Shown here in pieces: positions 9,441 through 18,666 of a DNA stretch of 64,000 bases; the first letter of the stretch is position 1; each line of letters begins with the position of its first letter. Below the pieces are notes generated by a model, which saw only the letters and a program-made list of their open reading frames with translations, was not told where the DNA came from and did not search any database. This stretch comes from Martelella mediterranea (GTDB lineage: Bacteria; Pseudomonadota; Alphaproteobacteria; Rhizobiales; Rhizobiaceae), in the NCBI RefSeq assembly GCF_021021415.1, contig NZ_JAINWJ010000009.1, positions 124,001 through 188,000 of the forward strand, in the 5' to 3' direction. The translations under genes were made by a program, and so were the position numbers.

Positions 9441-10385
9441 ATGCCTATCAAGATTCCAGACACATTGCCCGCCTATGAAACGCTGATTGCGGAAGGCGTG
9501 CGGGTCAAGACGGAAACGGTTGCGGAGCGGCAGGATATCCGCCCGCTGCACTTCGGGCTGCTCAATCTCATGCCGAACAAGACCAAAACCGAGTTGCAAT
9601 TCGCCCGCCTGCTCGGCGCCTCACCGCTGCAGATCGAGCTGTCGCTGATCCGCGTCGGCGGCCACAAGGCCAAGAACACGCCGATCGAGCATCTGCTGTC
9701 GTTCTACAATACCTGGGACGAGGTCGCCGACCGCAAGTTCGACGGCTTCATCATCACCGGCGCGCCGGTCGAGACGCTCGCCTTCGAGGAGGTCACCTAC
9801 TGGGACGAGTTGAAGGAAATCCTCGACTGGACGACCACCCACTGCCACTCGACGATGAATATATGCTGGGGCGCGATGGCGGCGGCCTATCATTTCCACG
9901 GCGTTGCGAAGCACCTGCTCGACAAGAAGGCCTTCGGCATCTATCGCCACCAAAACCTGAAACCGTCCTCGATCTATCTCAACGGCTTTTCCGATGATTT
10001 CCAGGTTCCGGTATCGCGCTGGACCGAGGTGCGGCGCGAAGAACTTGTGAAAGCGCCCGGCATGGAAATCCTGATCGATTCCGAAGAGGTCGGGCCGTGC
10101 CTTGCCCAGGAGGAATTCGCCAACCGGCTCTATATGTTCAATCATATCGAATATGATTCGAACTCGCTTGGCGATGAATACCGGCGCGATGTCGAGGCCA
10201 ATGTACCGGTCGCCCTGCCGAAGAACTATTTCCCCGGCGATGATCCCGAACGCACGCCGCAGAACCGCTGGCGCTCGCATGCCCATCTGCTGTTCGGCAA
10301 CTGGATCAACGAGGTCTACCAGACCACGCCCTATCATCTGGAAGAAATCGGGATCGACCGACAGATCGATCGGGAGGGCGCTTGA
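9441..10385 (+). CDS. metA: homoserine O-acyltransferase MetA (probably acetyl-CoA specific)
   Basis: First committed step of methionine synthesis, acylating homoserine in the cytoplasm. From the ATG at 9441 the protein is 314 residues and aligns with E. coli numbering: the catalytic Cys142 (MNICWG), His235 and Glu237 (NHIEYD) are all present. Residue 111 is glutamate (GAPVET); work on the family links Glu111 to acetyl-CoA use and glycine to succinyl-CoA, so an acetyltransferase is predicted. An in-frame start at 9405 would add 12 unconserved residues and is not used. Control by the SAM-II riboswitch upstream is expected. Confidence 0.95.
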   Translation: MPIKIPDTLPAYETLIAEGVRVKTETVAERQDIRPLHFGLLNLMPNKTKTELQFARLLGASPLQIELSLIRVGGHKAKNTPIEHLLSFYNTWDEVADRKFDGFIITGAPVETLAFEEVTYWDELKEILDWTTTHCHSTMNICWGAMAAAYHFHGVAKHLLDKKAFGIYRHQNLKPSSIYLNGFSDDFQVPVSRWTEVRREELVKAPGMEILIDSEEVGPCLAQEEFANRLYMFNHIEYDSNSLGDEYRRDVEANVPVALPKNYFPGDDPERTPQNRWRSHAHLLFGNWINEVYQTTPYHLEEIGIDRQIDREGA

Positions 10386-10442
10386 AGCCCTCCCCTTTCC
10401 GGCGCAGTATCGCGCCGCAATGACATATCGCGGAGAAAAGCA

Positions 10443-11480
10443 ATGAACACGCCCCAGGACTTCGGAAAAACCCGAGACGGACAGGCGGTAGAACGGGTCA
10501 CGATCTCCGGCGGCGGGTTGACCGCCAGTATCCTGAACTGGGGCGCGGTGGTGCAGGACCTGCGCCTGGACGGCCACCCGCACGCTCTGGTTCTAGGCTT
10601 CGACACGTTCGAGCACTATCTCGACTATTCGCCCTATTTCGGCGCAACGCCCGGCCGCTCCTCCAACCGCATCGCCGATGGCCGCTTCACGATCGACGGC
10701 ACCGAGTATCAGGTCGACCGCAATGAAAACGGCATCACCAATCTCCACGGCGGCAGCGACGGCACCGGCGTCAGCCTCTGGGAATTCGAGGAGGTCGGAG
10801 AGGATGGGGTGACGCTGAAGATCGTCGACCGGGACGGCCGCGGCGGCTTTCCGGGCAATTGCACGATCCGCGCCCATTTTCAGCTCAAGCCGCGCGGCGT
10901 GTTCTCGGTGGTCTACGAAACCACAACCGACAAGCCGACAATCGCCAATATCTGCAACCACAGCTATTTCAATCTCGGCAACGGCACGGATACGCTGGAA
11001 CACCAGATCATGATCGCCGCCGAGCATTACCTGCCGACCGATGAGCGCCAGATCCCGACCGGCGAACTGGCGCCGGTTTCCGGCACGCCGTTCGATTTCC
11101 GCAAGCCCCAGCCGATGAAACGGGAATATCCGAACGGGCGGCAGGTGCTGTTCGACCATAATTTCTGCCTATCGCCGGAGCGCATGGAAAAGCGGCCGGT
11201 GATCAGCGTGCGCGCGCCATCCTCCGGCGTCACCATGGATGTGCTGACCACCGAACCAGGCGTGCAGTTCTACACCGCCTTCAAGCTCGACGAGACCCCG
11301 GAAGGCCTGAGCGGCTTTCCCTACGGCCCGTTCGCCGGCTTCTGTCTGGAAACCCAGGTCTGGCCCGACGCCGTCAACCATAAGGGTTTTCCCAACGCCA
11401 TCCTGCGCCCGGACGAGACGCTTCGGCAAGAGACGGACTATGTCTTCCGCAAGAGCGAGACCAAGAAGGCCCCGGCGTAA
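10443..11480 (+). CDS. aldose 1-epimerase (galactose mutarotase)
   Basis: Interconverts alpha and beta anomers of hexoses in the cytoplasm. 345 residues with the family motifs: LHGG around His102, the catalytic-acid segment NHSYFNL with His173, and the C-terminal catalytic glutamate in CLETQVWPD near residue 304. The NRIADGRF segment near 75-82 is also typical. The start follows GGAGAAAAGCA, a good ribosome site. It lies 57 bases after metA on the same strand; a functional link is not evident. Confidence 0.93.
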   Translation: MNTPQDFGKTRDGQAVERVTISGGGLTASILNWGAVVQDLRLDGHPHALVLGFDTFEHYLDYSPYFGATPGRSSNRIADGRFTIDGTEYQVDRNENGITNLHGGSDGTGVSLWEFEEVGEDGVTLKIVDRDGRGGFPGNCTIRAHFQLKPRGVFSVVYETTTDKPTIANICNHSYFNLGNGTDTLEHQIMIAAEHYLPTDERQIPTGELAPVSGTPFDFRKPQPMKREYPNGRQVLFDHNFCLSPERMEKRPVISVRAPSSGVTMDVLTTEPGVQFYTAFKLDETPEGLSGFPYGPFAGFCLETQVWPDAVNHKGFPNAILRPDETLRQETDYVFRKSETKKAPA

Positions 11481-11507
11481 AGCCGCCGGGTCTGGAAACG
11501 CGGCCGG

Positions 11508-12293
11508 ATGTTTGTCGTTTCAAAACTGTTCTGGATGATCTTCCAGCCGCTCGCCTTCGCCTTTCTGACGACGCTGGCCGCGCTTGCCTGTCTTGCCTTT
11601 TCCTGGAGCGCGGCGGCGGCGGTCTTCGCCGCGCTGGCGGCCATCACGCTCGGGATCGCCTGTTTCACGACGACCGGGGCAATGCTGATGGCGGAACTGG
11701 AAAACCGTTGCCCCCGGCCGGTGCTCGAAACGCCGCCGGCCCTGGCGATCGTGCTTGGCGGCGGCATCAGCACCGGTATTTCGGCCCGACGCGGCACCTA
11801 TGTCTTCTCCAGCGCAGCCGACCGTTATATCGAGGCGCTCAGGCTCGCGCGGCTTTATCCGGAGATGAAAATTCTGGTGACCGGCGGCGATAACTCGCTG
11901 TCGGGCAATATCCATGGCGAGGCCGCGCCCGCAGCCCAATTCTTCGCCGATCACGGCATCGCGGCAGAACGGCTGATATACGAGCCGAGCGCGCGCAATA
12001 CCGCGGAAAACGCCAGCCTGACGGCGGCATTGCTGGAAAATCAGGGTTTGAAAGACGCAAGCTGCATCGTCATCACATCGGCCTATCACATGCCGCGTTC
12101 GATTGAGTTGTTCCGCCGCCAGCGCATGAAGGTGACGCCATGGCCCGCCGATTATCGCACCGACGGCGATGTCCGGCTCGGTTTCAGCTTCGACAAGCCG
12201 ATGATCAACGCGATGATGCTCTCGACGGCGCTCAGGGAATGGGCTGGATTGTTACTGTTGCGGCGTTCGCCAGGACCGGCGCGCGGGGCTTGA
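11508..12293 (+). CDS. YdcF/ElyC-like DUF218 membrane protein
   Basis: 261 residues. Two hydrophobic segments occupy roughly residues 1-60, followed by a DUF218 domain with VLGGG, ILVTGGD, the conserved SARNTAENA block and VITSAYHMPRS. ElyC and SanA in this superfamily affect cell-envelope integrity and peptidoglycan or lipid-carrier supply; the precise role here is not known. The gene follows aldose epimerase by 27 bases on the same strand and converges on irr, with only five bases between the two stops. Confidence 0.87.
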   Translation: MFVVSKLFWMIFQPLAFAFLTTLAALACLAFSWSAAAAVFAALAAITLGIACFTTTGAMLMAELENRCPRPVLETPPALAIVLGGGISTGISARRGTYVFSSAADRYIEALRLARLYPEMKILVTGGDNSLSGNIHGEAAPAAQFFADHGIAAERLIYEPSARNTAENASLTAALLENQGLKDASCIVITSAYHMPRSIELFRRQRMKVTPWPADYRTDGDVRLGFSFDKPMINAMMLSTALREWAGLLLLRRSPGPARGA

Positions 12294-12298
12294 GCGTA

Positions 12299-12715
12299 TC
12301 AGCGACGCTTGGGGCGCAGCCGGACCACGACATCGATATGGGCGATTTCCATGCCCTCGGGCGGGGTCGGCATGCCGGTGAGCGAAATGCTGCTTTCGGG
12401 CATGTCCACGACCTGATTTTCGCCTTCGATGAAGAAGTGATGATGATCCGAGGTATTGGTGTCGAAATAGGTCTTGGAGCCCTCGACCGCGAGCACCCGG
12501 ATCATGCCGGCATTGGTGAATTGATGCAGCGTGTTATAGACGGTGGCCAGCGAAACCGGAACGCCGGCCTCGATCGCCTCGTCATGCAGTTCCTCGACGG
12601 TCAGGTGACGGTCGCCCTTGGCAAACAATAGCTCCGCCAGCGCGACACGCTGACGCGTGGGACGCAAACCGCTTTCGCGGAGCCTGTCTTCGGAGATACG
12701 ATGTCTCGCTGCCAT
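12299..12715 (-). CDS. irr: Irr, haem-responsive Fur-family iron regulator
   Basis: A 138-residue Fur-superfamily repressor. The winged helix covers residues 8-85 (GLRPTRQRVALAELL, SLATVYNTLHQF), followed by the HHHFF segment at 91-95 that is the haem/metal-binding site of rhizobial Irr. There is no cysteine in the protein and no N-terminal GCPWHD haem motif of the Bradyrhizobium type, so it matches the single-site Rhizobium type. Irr represses iron-using pathways when haem is low. The ATG at 12715 is preferred to an upstream in-frame start at 12808, which would run through the promoter. It is divergent from fabA, as is usual in rhizobia. Confidence 0.9.
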   Translation of the reverse strand: MAARHRISEDRLRESGLRPTRQRVALAELLFAKGDRHLTVEELHDEAIEAGVPVSLATVYNTLHQFTNAGMIRVLAVEGSKTYFDTNTSDHHHFFIEGENQVVDMPESSISLTGMPTPPEGMEIAHIDVVVRLRPKRR

Positions 12716-12758
12716 AATTCCTACGGGCGCCTGAACTGTCACAACACAAATATAGCCC

Positions 12759-12787
12759 GATATAACGGGATTGAGAATCGCTTTCAA
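12759..12787 (-). promoter_or_regulatory. predicted irr promoter with overlapping inverted repeat
   Basis: On the minus strand TTGAAA (12787-12782) and TATATC (12764-12759) are separated by 17 bases, a good housekeeping-sigma promoter 44 bases ahead of the irr start. The -35 element lies inside the imperfect inverted repeat TTGAGAATCGCTTTCAA (12771-12787, plus strand), a plausible operator for an iron regulator such as Irr itself or RirA. The operator assignment is inference. Confidence 0.5.
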
Positions 12788-13017
12788 TAGGGCCGGGGCT
12801 TGCAGCACTTGAAATTAAACTGCAAATACGGGCCCGAATGGCGTTTCACTCTGGTCGGAGGCGGCGGCTTCCTGTATGGCCACGGGTGGAGTGAAACGAT
12901 GAAGGGTTTGCAGATTTTGGTGAAGTCGCACCGCCGCGCATTGCTGGAAGGTGATTACGCCCTTATCTTGAGGCAGACACGAAACCCCCTCGCTGAACGA
13001 AGGGAAGCAGAGTTTTA
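12788..13017 (+). promoter_or_regulatory. fabA leader region with a 10-bp inverted repeat
   Basis: The gap between irr and fabA holds no convincing gene; a 72-codon open frame across it has no similarity I recognise and was left out. CGTTTCACTC (12842-12851) is perfectly complementary to GAGTGAAACG (12889-12898), giving a 10-bp stem around 37 bases. The dyad could be a regulator site or an RNA leader structure for the fab operon. A ribosome site GAAGCAGAG precedes the fabA ATG. Confidence 0.4.
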
Positions 13018-13533
13018 ATGAGCACGAGACAATCGCAGTTCGACTACGAGGACATCATCAAGTGCGCCGAGGGCGAGCTTTTCGGCCCGGGCAATGCGCA
13101 ATTGCCGCTTCCGCCGATGTTGATGGTCCACAGGATCACCGAGATTTCGGAGACCGGCGGCGCCCACGACAAGGGCTTCATTCGCGCCGAATATGATGTG
13201 GCCCCCGACGATTGGTACTTTGCCTGTCACTTCAAGGGCAATCCGATCATGCCGGGGTGCCTGGGCCTTGACGGCATGTGGCAGTTGACCGGCTTCTTCC
13301 TCGGCTGGCTGGGCGAGGAAGGCCGCGGCATGGCGCTTTCCACCGGCGAGGTGAAGTTCAAGGGCATGGTGCGTCCGTCCGTGAAACTTCTCGAATACGG
13401 CATCGACTTCAAGCGCGTCATGCGCGGCCGCCTGGTTCTGGGCACGGCCGATGGCTGGCTGAAGGCCGATGGCGAAACGATCTACCAGGCGAGCGATCTG
13501 CGCGTCGGCCTGTCCAAGGACAAGACCGAGTGA
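13018..13533 (+). CDS. fabA: 3-hydroxydecanoyl-ACP dehydratase/isomerase FabA
   Basis: Dehydrates 3-hydroxydecanoyl-ACP and isomerises trans-2- to cis-3-decenoyl-ACP, the branch point for unsaturated fatty acids. 171 residues, the normal family size, with the catalytic His71 in FACHFKGNP and Asp85 in GCLGLDG. It starts the fabA-fabB-fabI operon, and pairing with fabB directly downstream is the classic sign of the anaerobic-type unsaturated pathway. Cytoplasmic homodimer expected. Confidence 0.97.
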   Translation: MSTRQSQFDYEDIIKCAEGELFGPGNAQLPLPPMLMVHRITEISETGGAHDKGFIRAEYDVAPDDWYFACHFKGNPIMPGCLGLDGMWQLTGFFLGWLGEEGRGMALSTGEVKFKGMVRPSVKLLEYGIDFKRVMRGRLVLGTADGWLKADGETIYQASDLRVGLSKDKTE

Positions 13534-13570
13534 CGCTTCGCTTGCAAGATAAATAAAGAGGTCAACAGAT

Positions 13571-14797
13571 ATGAGACGTGTTGTCGTCACAGGGTTGGGA
13601 ATCGTATCCTCGATCGGAAACGATGCGGCCGAAGTCACCGCCTCGCTGCGTGAGGCCAAATCGGGCATTTCCTTTTCGCCGGACTTTGCGGAGCACGGCT
13701 TCAAGTGCCGGGTCTGGGGCAGCCCCGATATCGATACCAGCGACAAGGTCGACCGCCGCGCCATGCGGTTTCTCTCGCAGGGCGGCGCGTGGAACCACGT
13801 CGCCATGAAGCAGGCGATCGCCGATGCCGGCCTGGAAGAGAGCGATTACAGCGAAAAGCCGCGCGTCGGCATCATCATGGGCTCCGGCGGTCCCTCGACC
13901 CGCACCCTGATCGATGCGGCCGACATCACCCGCAAGAACGGCTCGCCCAAGCGGATCGGCCCCTTCGCCGTGCCGAAGGCGATGTCGTCGACGGCCTCGG
14001 CGACGCTCGCCACATGGTTCAAGATCCACGGCGTCAACTACTCGATTTCCTCGGCCTGCTCGACCTCGGCGCACTGCATCGGCAATGCCGTCGAGATGAT
14101 CCAATGGGGCAAGCAGGACATGATGTTCGCCGGCGGCCACGAGGACCTCGACTGGACGATGTCCAACCTGTTCGACGCCATGGGCGCGATGTCGAGCGAC
14201 TTCAACGAAAGCGATCCGACCCGGGCATCGCGGGCCTATGATGCCAACCGCGACGGCTTCGTCATCGCCGGCGGCGCGGGCGTCGTGGTTCTGGAAGAGC
14301 TGGAACACGCCAAGGCGCGCGGCGCCAAGATCTACGGCGAAGTGGTCGGCTACGGCGCGACCTCGGATGGCTACGACATGGTCGCCCCCTCCGGTGAAGG
14401 CGCGGTGCGCTGCATGAAGATGGCGATCGAAACCGTTGACGGCGAGGTCGACTACATCAACACCCACGGCACCTCGACCCCGGTCGGCGATACCCGCGAA
14501 ATCGGCGCGATCAAGGAAGTCTTCGGCGACAAGCTGCCGCACATCCAGTCGACGAAATCACTGACGGGTCATTCGCTCGGTGCTGCCGGCGCGCAGGAGG
14601 CGATCTACAGCCTGCTGATGATGCAGGAAGGCTTCATTGGCGAGAGCGCCCATATCGAAGAACTCGATCCCGAGTTTGAAGGCGTTCCGATCGTGCGCGA
14701 GCGCATCGACAATGCCAAGATCGATACCGTCCTTTCCAACTCGTTCGGCTTTGGCGGCACGAACGCTACGCTGGTCTTCCAGCGCTACAATGGATAA
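13571..14797 (+). CDS. fabB: 3-oxoacyl-ACP synthase I FabB
   Basis: Condensing enzyme that elongates acyl-ACP chains and is needed to extend the cis-3-decenoyl product of FabA. 408 residues with the Cys-His-His triad: Cys163 in [10 protein letters not shown], His299 in [11 protein letters not shown] and His334 in [10 protein letters not shown]. The glycine-rich end [10 protein letters not shown] is present. The fabI start codon lies within its last codons, so translation of the two is likely coupled. Confidence 0.97.
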   Translation: MRRVVVTGLGIVSSIGNDAAEVTASLREAKSGISFSPDFAEHGFKCRVWGSPDIDTSDKVDRRAMRFLSQGGAWNHVAMKQAIADAGLEESDYSEKPRVGIIMGSGGPSTRTLIDAADITRKNGSPKRIGPFAVPKAMSSTASATLATWFKIHGVNYSISSACSTSAHCIGNAVEMIQWGKQDMMFAGGHEDLDWTMSNLFDAMGAMSSDFNESDPTRASRAYDANRDGFVIAGGAGVVVLEELEHAKARGAKIYGEVVGYGATSDGYDMVAPSGEGAVRCMKMAIETVDGEVDYINTHGTSTPVGDTREIGAIKEVFGDKLPHIQSTKSLTGHSLGAAGAQEAIYSLLMMQEGFIGESAHIEELDPEFEGVPIVRERIDNAKIDTVLSNSFGFGGTNATLVFQRYNG

Positions 14798-15614
14798 TGC
14801 GCAAATGACCGGACTTATGAAAGGCAAACGCGGCCTGATTATGGGCGTTGCCAACAATCATTCGATTGCCTGGGGCATCGCCAAGGCGGTTCACGCCGAG
14901 GGCGCGGAGCTTGCCTTCACCTATCAGGGCGAGGCGCTTGGCCGGCGGGTTCATCCGCTGGCGGCAGAGGTCGGCTCCGACTTCGTGGTCCCCTGCGACG
15001 TCGAAGACATCGCAAGCGTCGATTCGGTGTTTGCCGCAATCGAGGAACGCTGGGGCAAGCTCGATTTCCTGGTTCACGCAATCGGCTTTTCCGACAAGAG
15101 CGAGTTGAAGGGCCAATACGCCAACACCTCGCGGGAAAATTTCGTCCGCACCATGGTGATCTCCTGCTTCTCCTTCACCGAAGTGGCCAAGCGCGCCGCC
15201 GCGCTGATGCCGGATGGCGGGTCGCTGCTGACGCTGACCTATGGCGGCTCCACCGCCGTGGTGCCGAACTATAACGTCATGGGCGTGGCCAAGGCCGGTC
15301 TCGAAGCGTCGATGCGGTATCTTGCCGGCGACTTTGGACCGCAGGGGATTCGCGTGAACGCAATCTCGGCAGGTCCGGTGCGCACGCTTGCCGGCTCCGG
15401 CGTCGGCGATGCGCGACTCGTCTACGCATGGCAGCAGCGCAACGCCCCTCTGCGTCGCTCGACCACGATCGAGGATGTTGGCGGCTCGGCGCTTTATCTC
15501 TTGTCCGACCTCGCCTCCGGCGTGACCGGCGAGATCCATTTCGTCGACAATGGCTACAATATCCTCTCCATGCCCATCCCCGAAATGATGCGGCGTGGCG
15601 ATCCGGAGACCTGA
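14790..15614 (+). CDS. fabI: enoyl-ACP reductase (NADH) FabI
   Basis: Last step of each elongation cycle, reducing trans-2-enoyl-ACP. From the ATG at 14790 it is 274 residues: an NADH-binding start [13 protein letters not shown], and the FabI catalytic pattern Tyr151, Tyr161 and Lys168 ([18 protein letters not shown]). The frame is open well upstream inside fabB, but the conserved protein begins about here; an ATG at 14805 is a close alternative. It overlaps the fabB stop by eight bases and is the last gene of the operon, before a strong terminator. It belongs to the triclosan-sensitive FabI class. Confidence 0.95.
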   Translation: MDNAQMTGLMKGKRGLIMGVANNHSIAWGIAKAVHAEGAELAFTYQGEALGRRVHPLAAEVGSDFVVPCDVEDIASVDSVFAAIEERWGKLDFLVHAIGFSDKSELKGQYANTSRENFVRTMVISCFSFTEVAKRAAALMPDGGSLLTLTYGGSTAVVPNYNVMGVAKAGLEASMRYLAGDFGPQGIRVNAISAGPVRTLAGSGVGDARLVYAWQQRNAPLRRSTTIEDVGGSALYLLSDLASGVTGEIHFVDNGYNILSMPIPEMMRRGDPET

Positions 15615-15655
15615 TTCCGACAGCTGTTAATGCTTCATTAAATCCCAGGTTGCAT

Positions 15656-15690
15656 AAGACGCGCTCATTTCGATGAGCGCGTCTTTTTTT
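15656..15690 (+). terminator. rho-independent terminator of the fab operon
   Basis: A perfect 13-bp stem, AAGACGCGCTCAT (15656-15668) with ATGAGCGCGTCTT (15673-15685), around a TTCG tetraloop, followed by a T run. It lies 42 bases after the fabI stop. Confidence 0.95.
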
Positions 15691-16312
15691 CGTCTGACGG
15701 AACTGGCCATGGATTCAATGCCGTGCTTCCTCCAGATGTAAGTGCAAAACCACTCGGCGTGATCGCGCTTGCCAGCGAAAATCACGCTTCAAAAGCAACC
15801 CATCTTATTGTTGTAGAACACTTTTCATCACAAAGAGCCCGATCAACCGGCGTCGGGATCGCAATCATCCCGTCATTCAGATGGGCCGTTTTCAGGGGCC
15901 GAACGCACGCACGGAGCGGTTTTAACACTTTGTTCATTTTCTCCTCCGTTCAGCGGCGTCAAGAACCGGGTGAACGCCCGATATATCTCCGCGGCGCACT
16001 GTCCGCTTGCGAAGCGCTTCTCATTTAATCGACTGATTTAAAAGGAATTCTGCGCCAGGGCGCGAAAAACAAGTTGGCGCTGCGGCGGCAACCGGCATGA
16101 TTCGCCATTGGCGCGCTGCCTCTGTTTTTGTTGCGAATTTGCACCACCCCCCTTTATTCAATCAAATGATTTATAGTTCCACCTATGGTTTATTGAGACG
16201 GACGCACAAGACGTTGTTAATGGGTGTCAGAAGCCGGGGGGCAATTCACCGGACTTCACTAAATCGGGGCTAGCGCCTCCTTTCCACGCTCGATTAAATT
16301 GAGGACTTAACT
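15691..16312 (+). promoter_or_regulatory. long non-coding leader/promoter region ahead of the porin
   Basis: About 620 bases without a convincing gene; a 101-codon frame from 15723 was judged spurious because it has no recognisable motif. The part from about 16020 to 16310 is clearly richer in A and T than its surroundings, as expected for the promoter and long 5' leader of a highly expressed outer-membrane protein. A GAGGA ribosome site lies about 10 bases before the porin ATG. A small RNA could be hidden here but none was recognised. Confidence 0.45.
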
Positions 16313-17392
16313 ATGACCATCAAAAGCCTTTTCCTGGGCTCCGCAGCAGCTTTCGCCGCTGCCTCCGCTGCCCAGGCAGCTGATCCGGTCGTCGTGATCG
16401 AACCCGTACAGGCCAACTACGTAGAAGTCTGCGACGCTTTCGGCGCCGGCTACTTCTACATTCCGGGCACTGAGACCTGCCTCAACGTCGGCGGTTACAT
16501 CCGTTTCCAGATCGATGCCCAGACCGGCGCTAACAGCCCGGACACTTGGGATGTTTGGACGCGCGGCCAGATCGCCATCACTTCCAAGACCGACACCGAG
16601 CTCGGCGCTCTGACCGGCGCGATCGTTCTGAACAGCGAATACTATTCGGACGACGGCGAGACCGACACCTACCTCGACGAGACCTACCTCGCACTCGGCG
16701 GCTTCCAGGCCGGTCTGTTCTACAGCTACTGGGATGAAGGTCTCATCGGCGAAATCGACGACCTGTCCGGTCAGACCCGCTTCAACTCGATCCGTTACGT
16801 ATATGTCGGTGAAGGTTTCGTAGGCGGTCTCTCGCTCGACGCTCTTGAGCCGTCCATGATCGGCCTGTCCAACTCGGGCGACAATGTTCCGCATCTCGGC
16901 GTATCCGGTCGCGTTGGCTTCCAGGCTGGCGGCGTTGGCGCCAAGCTTGATGTTGGTTACGACACCTACAACGAAGAAGCTTCGTTCCGCCTGATGACCT
17001 CGCTGGCGCTTGGCCCGGGCTCGCTCGAACTCGGTGCGAACTACTCCACCGGTTGGAACGCCTATGCCAACACCTATGGCAACGACGACTTCCAGGACTA
17101 CTCGCTGCCGACCCCGACCGTTATCCCGGGCGTTTACGCCGAGTGGGCGATCGCTGCCGGCTACGAACTTAACGTAACCGACAAGTTCTCGATCACGCCT
17201 GCTGCTCAGTGGACCTCGGCCAACATTCCGGGTGCCGACAACGAAGACTACTGGTCCGCTGGTGCCCTGTTCGACTACACCATCGTCGAAGGCCTGAGCG
17301 CCAAGCTGAACGTTCAGTACACCGACACGCCTGATCAGTACTACTCTGATGACTACTGGGCCGGTTGGTTCCGTCTGCAGCGCGACTTCTAA
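16313..17392 (+). CDS. outer-membrane porin, Omp2/RopA family (Porin_2)
   Basis: Forms trimeric beta-barrel channels for small hydrophilic solutes in the outer membrane. A 22-residue signal peptide ends in AQA before ADP. The mature start carries the rhizobial/Brucella porin signature VCDAFGAGYFYIPGTETCL, with two cysteines, followed by GGYIRF and alternating strands. The protein ends in phenylalanine (RLQRDF), the usual signal for the BAM machinery. Its 359 residues fit the family. Codon choice looks strongly biased, as for an abundant protein. A terminator follows directly. Confidence 0.95.
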   Translation: MTIKSLFLGSAAAFAAASAAQAADPVVVIEPVQANYVEVCDAFGAGYFYIPGTETCLNVGGYIRFQIDAQTGANSPDTWDVWTRGQIAITSKTDTELGALTGAIVLNSEYYSDDGETDTYLDETYLALGGFQAGLFYSYWDEGLIGEIDDLSGQTRFNSIRYVYVGEGFVGGLSLDALEPSMIGLSNSGDNVPHLGVSGRVGFQAGGVGAKLDVGYDTYNEEASFRLMTSLALGPGSLELGANYSTGWNAYANTYGNDDFQDYSLPTPTVIPGVYAEWAIAAGYELNVTDKFSITPAAQWTSANIPGADNEDYWSAGALFDYTIVEGLSAKLNVQYTDTPDQYYSDDYWAGWFRLQRDF

Positions 17393-17431
17393 GTCACGCA
17401 AACAGATCGCAGGGTCCTTCGGGCCCTGCAC

Positions 17432-17469
17432 TACCCCCGGAGCGGCAACGCTTCCGGGGGTATTTTTTT
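17432..17469 (+). terminator. rho-independent terminator of the porin gene
   Basis: TACCCCCGGAGCG (17432-17444) pairs with CGCTTCCGGGGGTA (17449-17462) around GCAA, with one bulged base, then seven Ts (17463-17469). A smaller hairpin, GCAGGG with CCCTGC, lies just before it at about 17409-17429. Confidence 0.93.
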
Positions 17470-17518
17470 GTTTAGCCGCGGGCTTTTGGCCTTCTATGCC
17501 GCCAGCCGTCCGAAGTCA

Positions 17519-18538
17519 TTACAGCCCCGCCGATGCGGCAACGGCCTTTATGATTCTTTCGTGAGTGTCGGCGCGATCCACGCCGTCCGGATCGGTGCAG
17601 ACCGGATCGTCCTGTTCTTCGGCGAGAAGGGCAGCACCGTCGGGCTTGCAACGTCCCAGAAAGGTGATGTGGTAGGATGGCGCGATTACCTGATAGTCGG
17701 CATCCTTCAGCCGGTTGGCGAGGTTGCTGCCGTTTTCCGAGACATCGCCGGCTCTGAGCCGATTGTGATCGCCAAGATTGATGAACGACACCGGCACGGT
17801 CACCGCCTCCGCGCTCGCCGCTGTCACCGCATAGGTGAAGGCGGGATCGATGGCGATGACATGGCCGACCCGAGGATCGCGCGCTGCGCCAACGAACCCC
17901 TCCGGCAGATAATCGAAGTCGACATTGCCCTTGGCCAGGAACGCACAATCGGTCAATTCCGGGTTGGCGTGGCAATAATCGGCATAGGCCTCGCGGTCGA
18001 AACCGAGGCCGCCAAGATTAAGCACGGTCGCGCCGCCGAGCGAGAAGCCGAGCGCGGTGATCCGTGACCGGTCCACATGCGGCCCCAGCACCGGGTCGTC
18101 GAGCAGCGCGTCGAGGGCTGCGGAGATATCGCCGGCGCGCCGATCGGTCAGCAGCGAGGCACGCGGCGAGGAATCGCCCGACGTGCTGCCCGGATGATTG
18201 ACGGCAAGCACCATCGCCCTCTTTTCGACCAGCGCCGAAAACAGCCAGGCGCTGTTGTCCATATTGCCGCCGGAGCCATGGGAGAACACGAACAGCGGAT
18301 ACTGCCCTTCGGCAATCCGCGCGCCCATCCACACCGACACGCCATGGAAAACCGGATTGTCGCCGACGACGCCGCGGTAGCTTCTGACGCCGGCGGGATA
18401 CCAGAGGCTTGCGGCCACCGGCGCCGCCCGTTCCTCCGGAAATACCGTCATCCGTTCATAGCCCGGAAGATTTTCCGCGGCGGCGGCATTCATCGCCATG
18501 CCGCCGCAAAACAGGGCGGAAAGCAGAAATCGTTTCAT
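17519..18538 (-). CDS. secreted alpha/beta hydrolase (dienelactone hydrolase/chlorophyllase-like)
   Basis: 339 residues with a signal peptide (KRFLLSALFCGGMAMNAAAA, cleavage near residue 21), so periplasmic or secreted. The alpha/beta-hydrolase features are the oxyanion-hole segment HGSGG near 87-91 and the nucleophile elbow GFSLGG with Ser166; an acid and a histidine lie in the C-terminal third (SYHITFLG is a candidate for the histidine). The substrate is unknown; the family includes lipases, PAF acetylhydrolases and polyester-cleaving enzymes. It is divergent from an AraC-type regulator, which may control it. Confidence 0.82.
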   Translation of the reverse strand: MKRFLLSALFCGGMAMNAAAAENLPGYERMTVFPEERAAPVAASLWYPAGVRSYRGVVGDNPVFHGVSVWMGARIAEGQYPLFVFSHGSGGNMDNSAWLFSALVEKRAMVLAVNHPGSTSGDSSPRASLLTDRRAGDISAALDALLDDPVLGPHVDRSRITALGFSLGGATVLNLGGLGFDREAYADYCHANPELTDCAFLAKGNVDFDYLPEGFVGAARDPRVGHVIAIDPAFTYAVTAASAEAVTVPVSFINLGDHNRLRAGDVSENGSNLANRLKDADYQVIAPSYHITFLGRCKPDGAALLAEEQDDPVCTDPDGVDRADTHERIIKAVAASAGL

Positions 18539-18666
18539 GGTGGTGATCCTTTTCGGTTGAAACCACCCGACCTTGCGTTTTTCGGCCTCTCCGGCGTCCT
18601 CTATCCGGTTTCAGGTCGCCCGGAACCGGTTTATGAACTATCAGACCGCCAGATGAAGGAGACGAC

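Noticed and set aside
12800-13018. A 72-codon open frame between irr and fabA
   Set aside because: It starts inside the divergent promoter region, ends at the fabA start and contains the 10-bp inverted repeat; no similarity or ribosome site supports it.
14637-15614. Reading fabI as a 325-residue protein from 14637
   Set aside because: The added 51 residues are the shadow of fabB; the conserved protein begins at about 14790-14805.
15723-16028. A 101-codon frame in the porin upstream region
   Set aside because: No motif, weak start context and irregular composition; treated as non-coding.
17409-17429. The GCAGGG/CCCTGC hairpin as the porin terminator
   Set aside because: It lacks a T run; the larger hairpin at 17432-17462 followed by seven Ts is the terminator.
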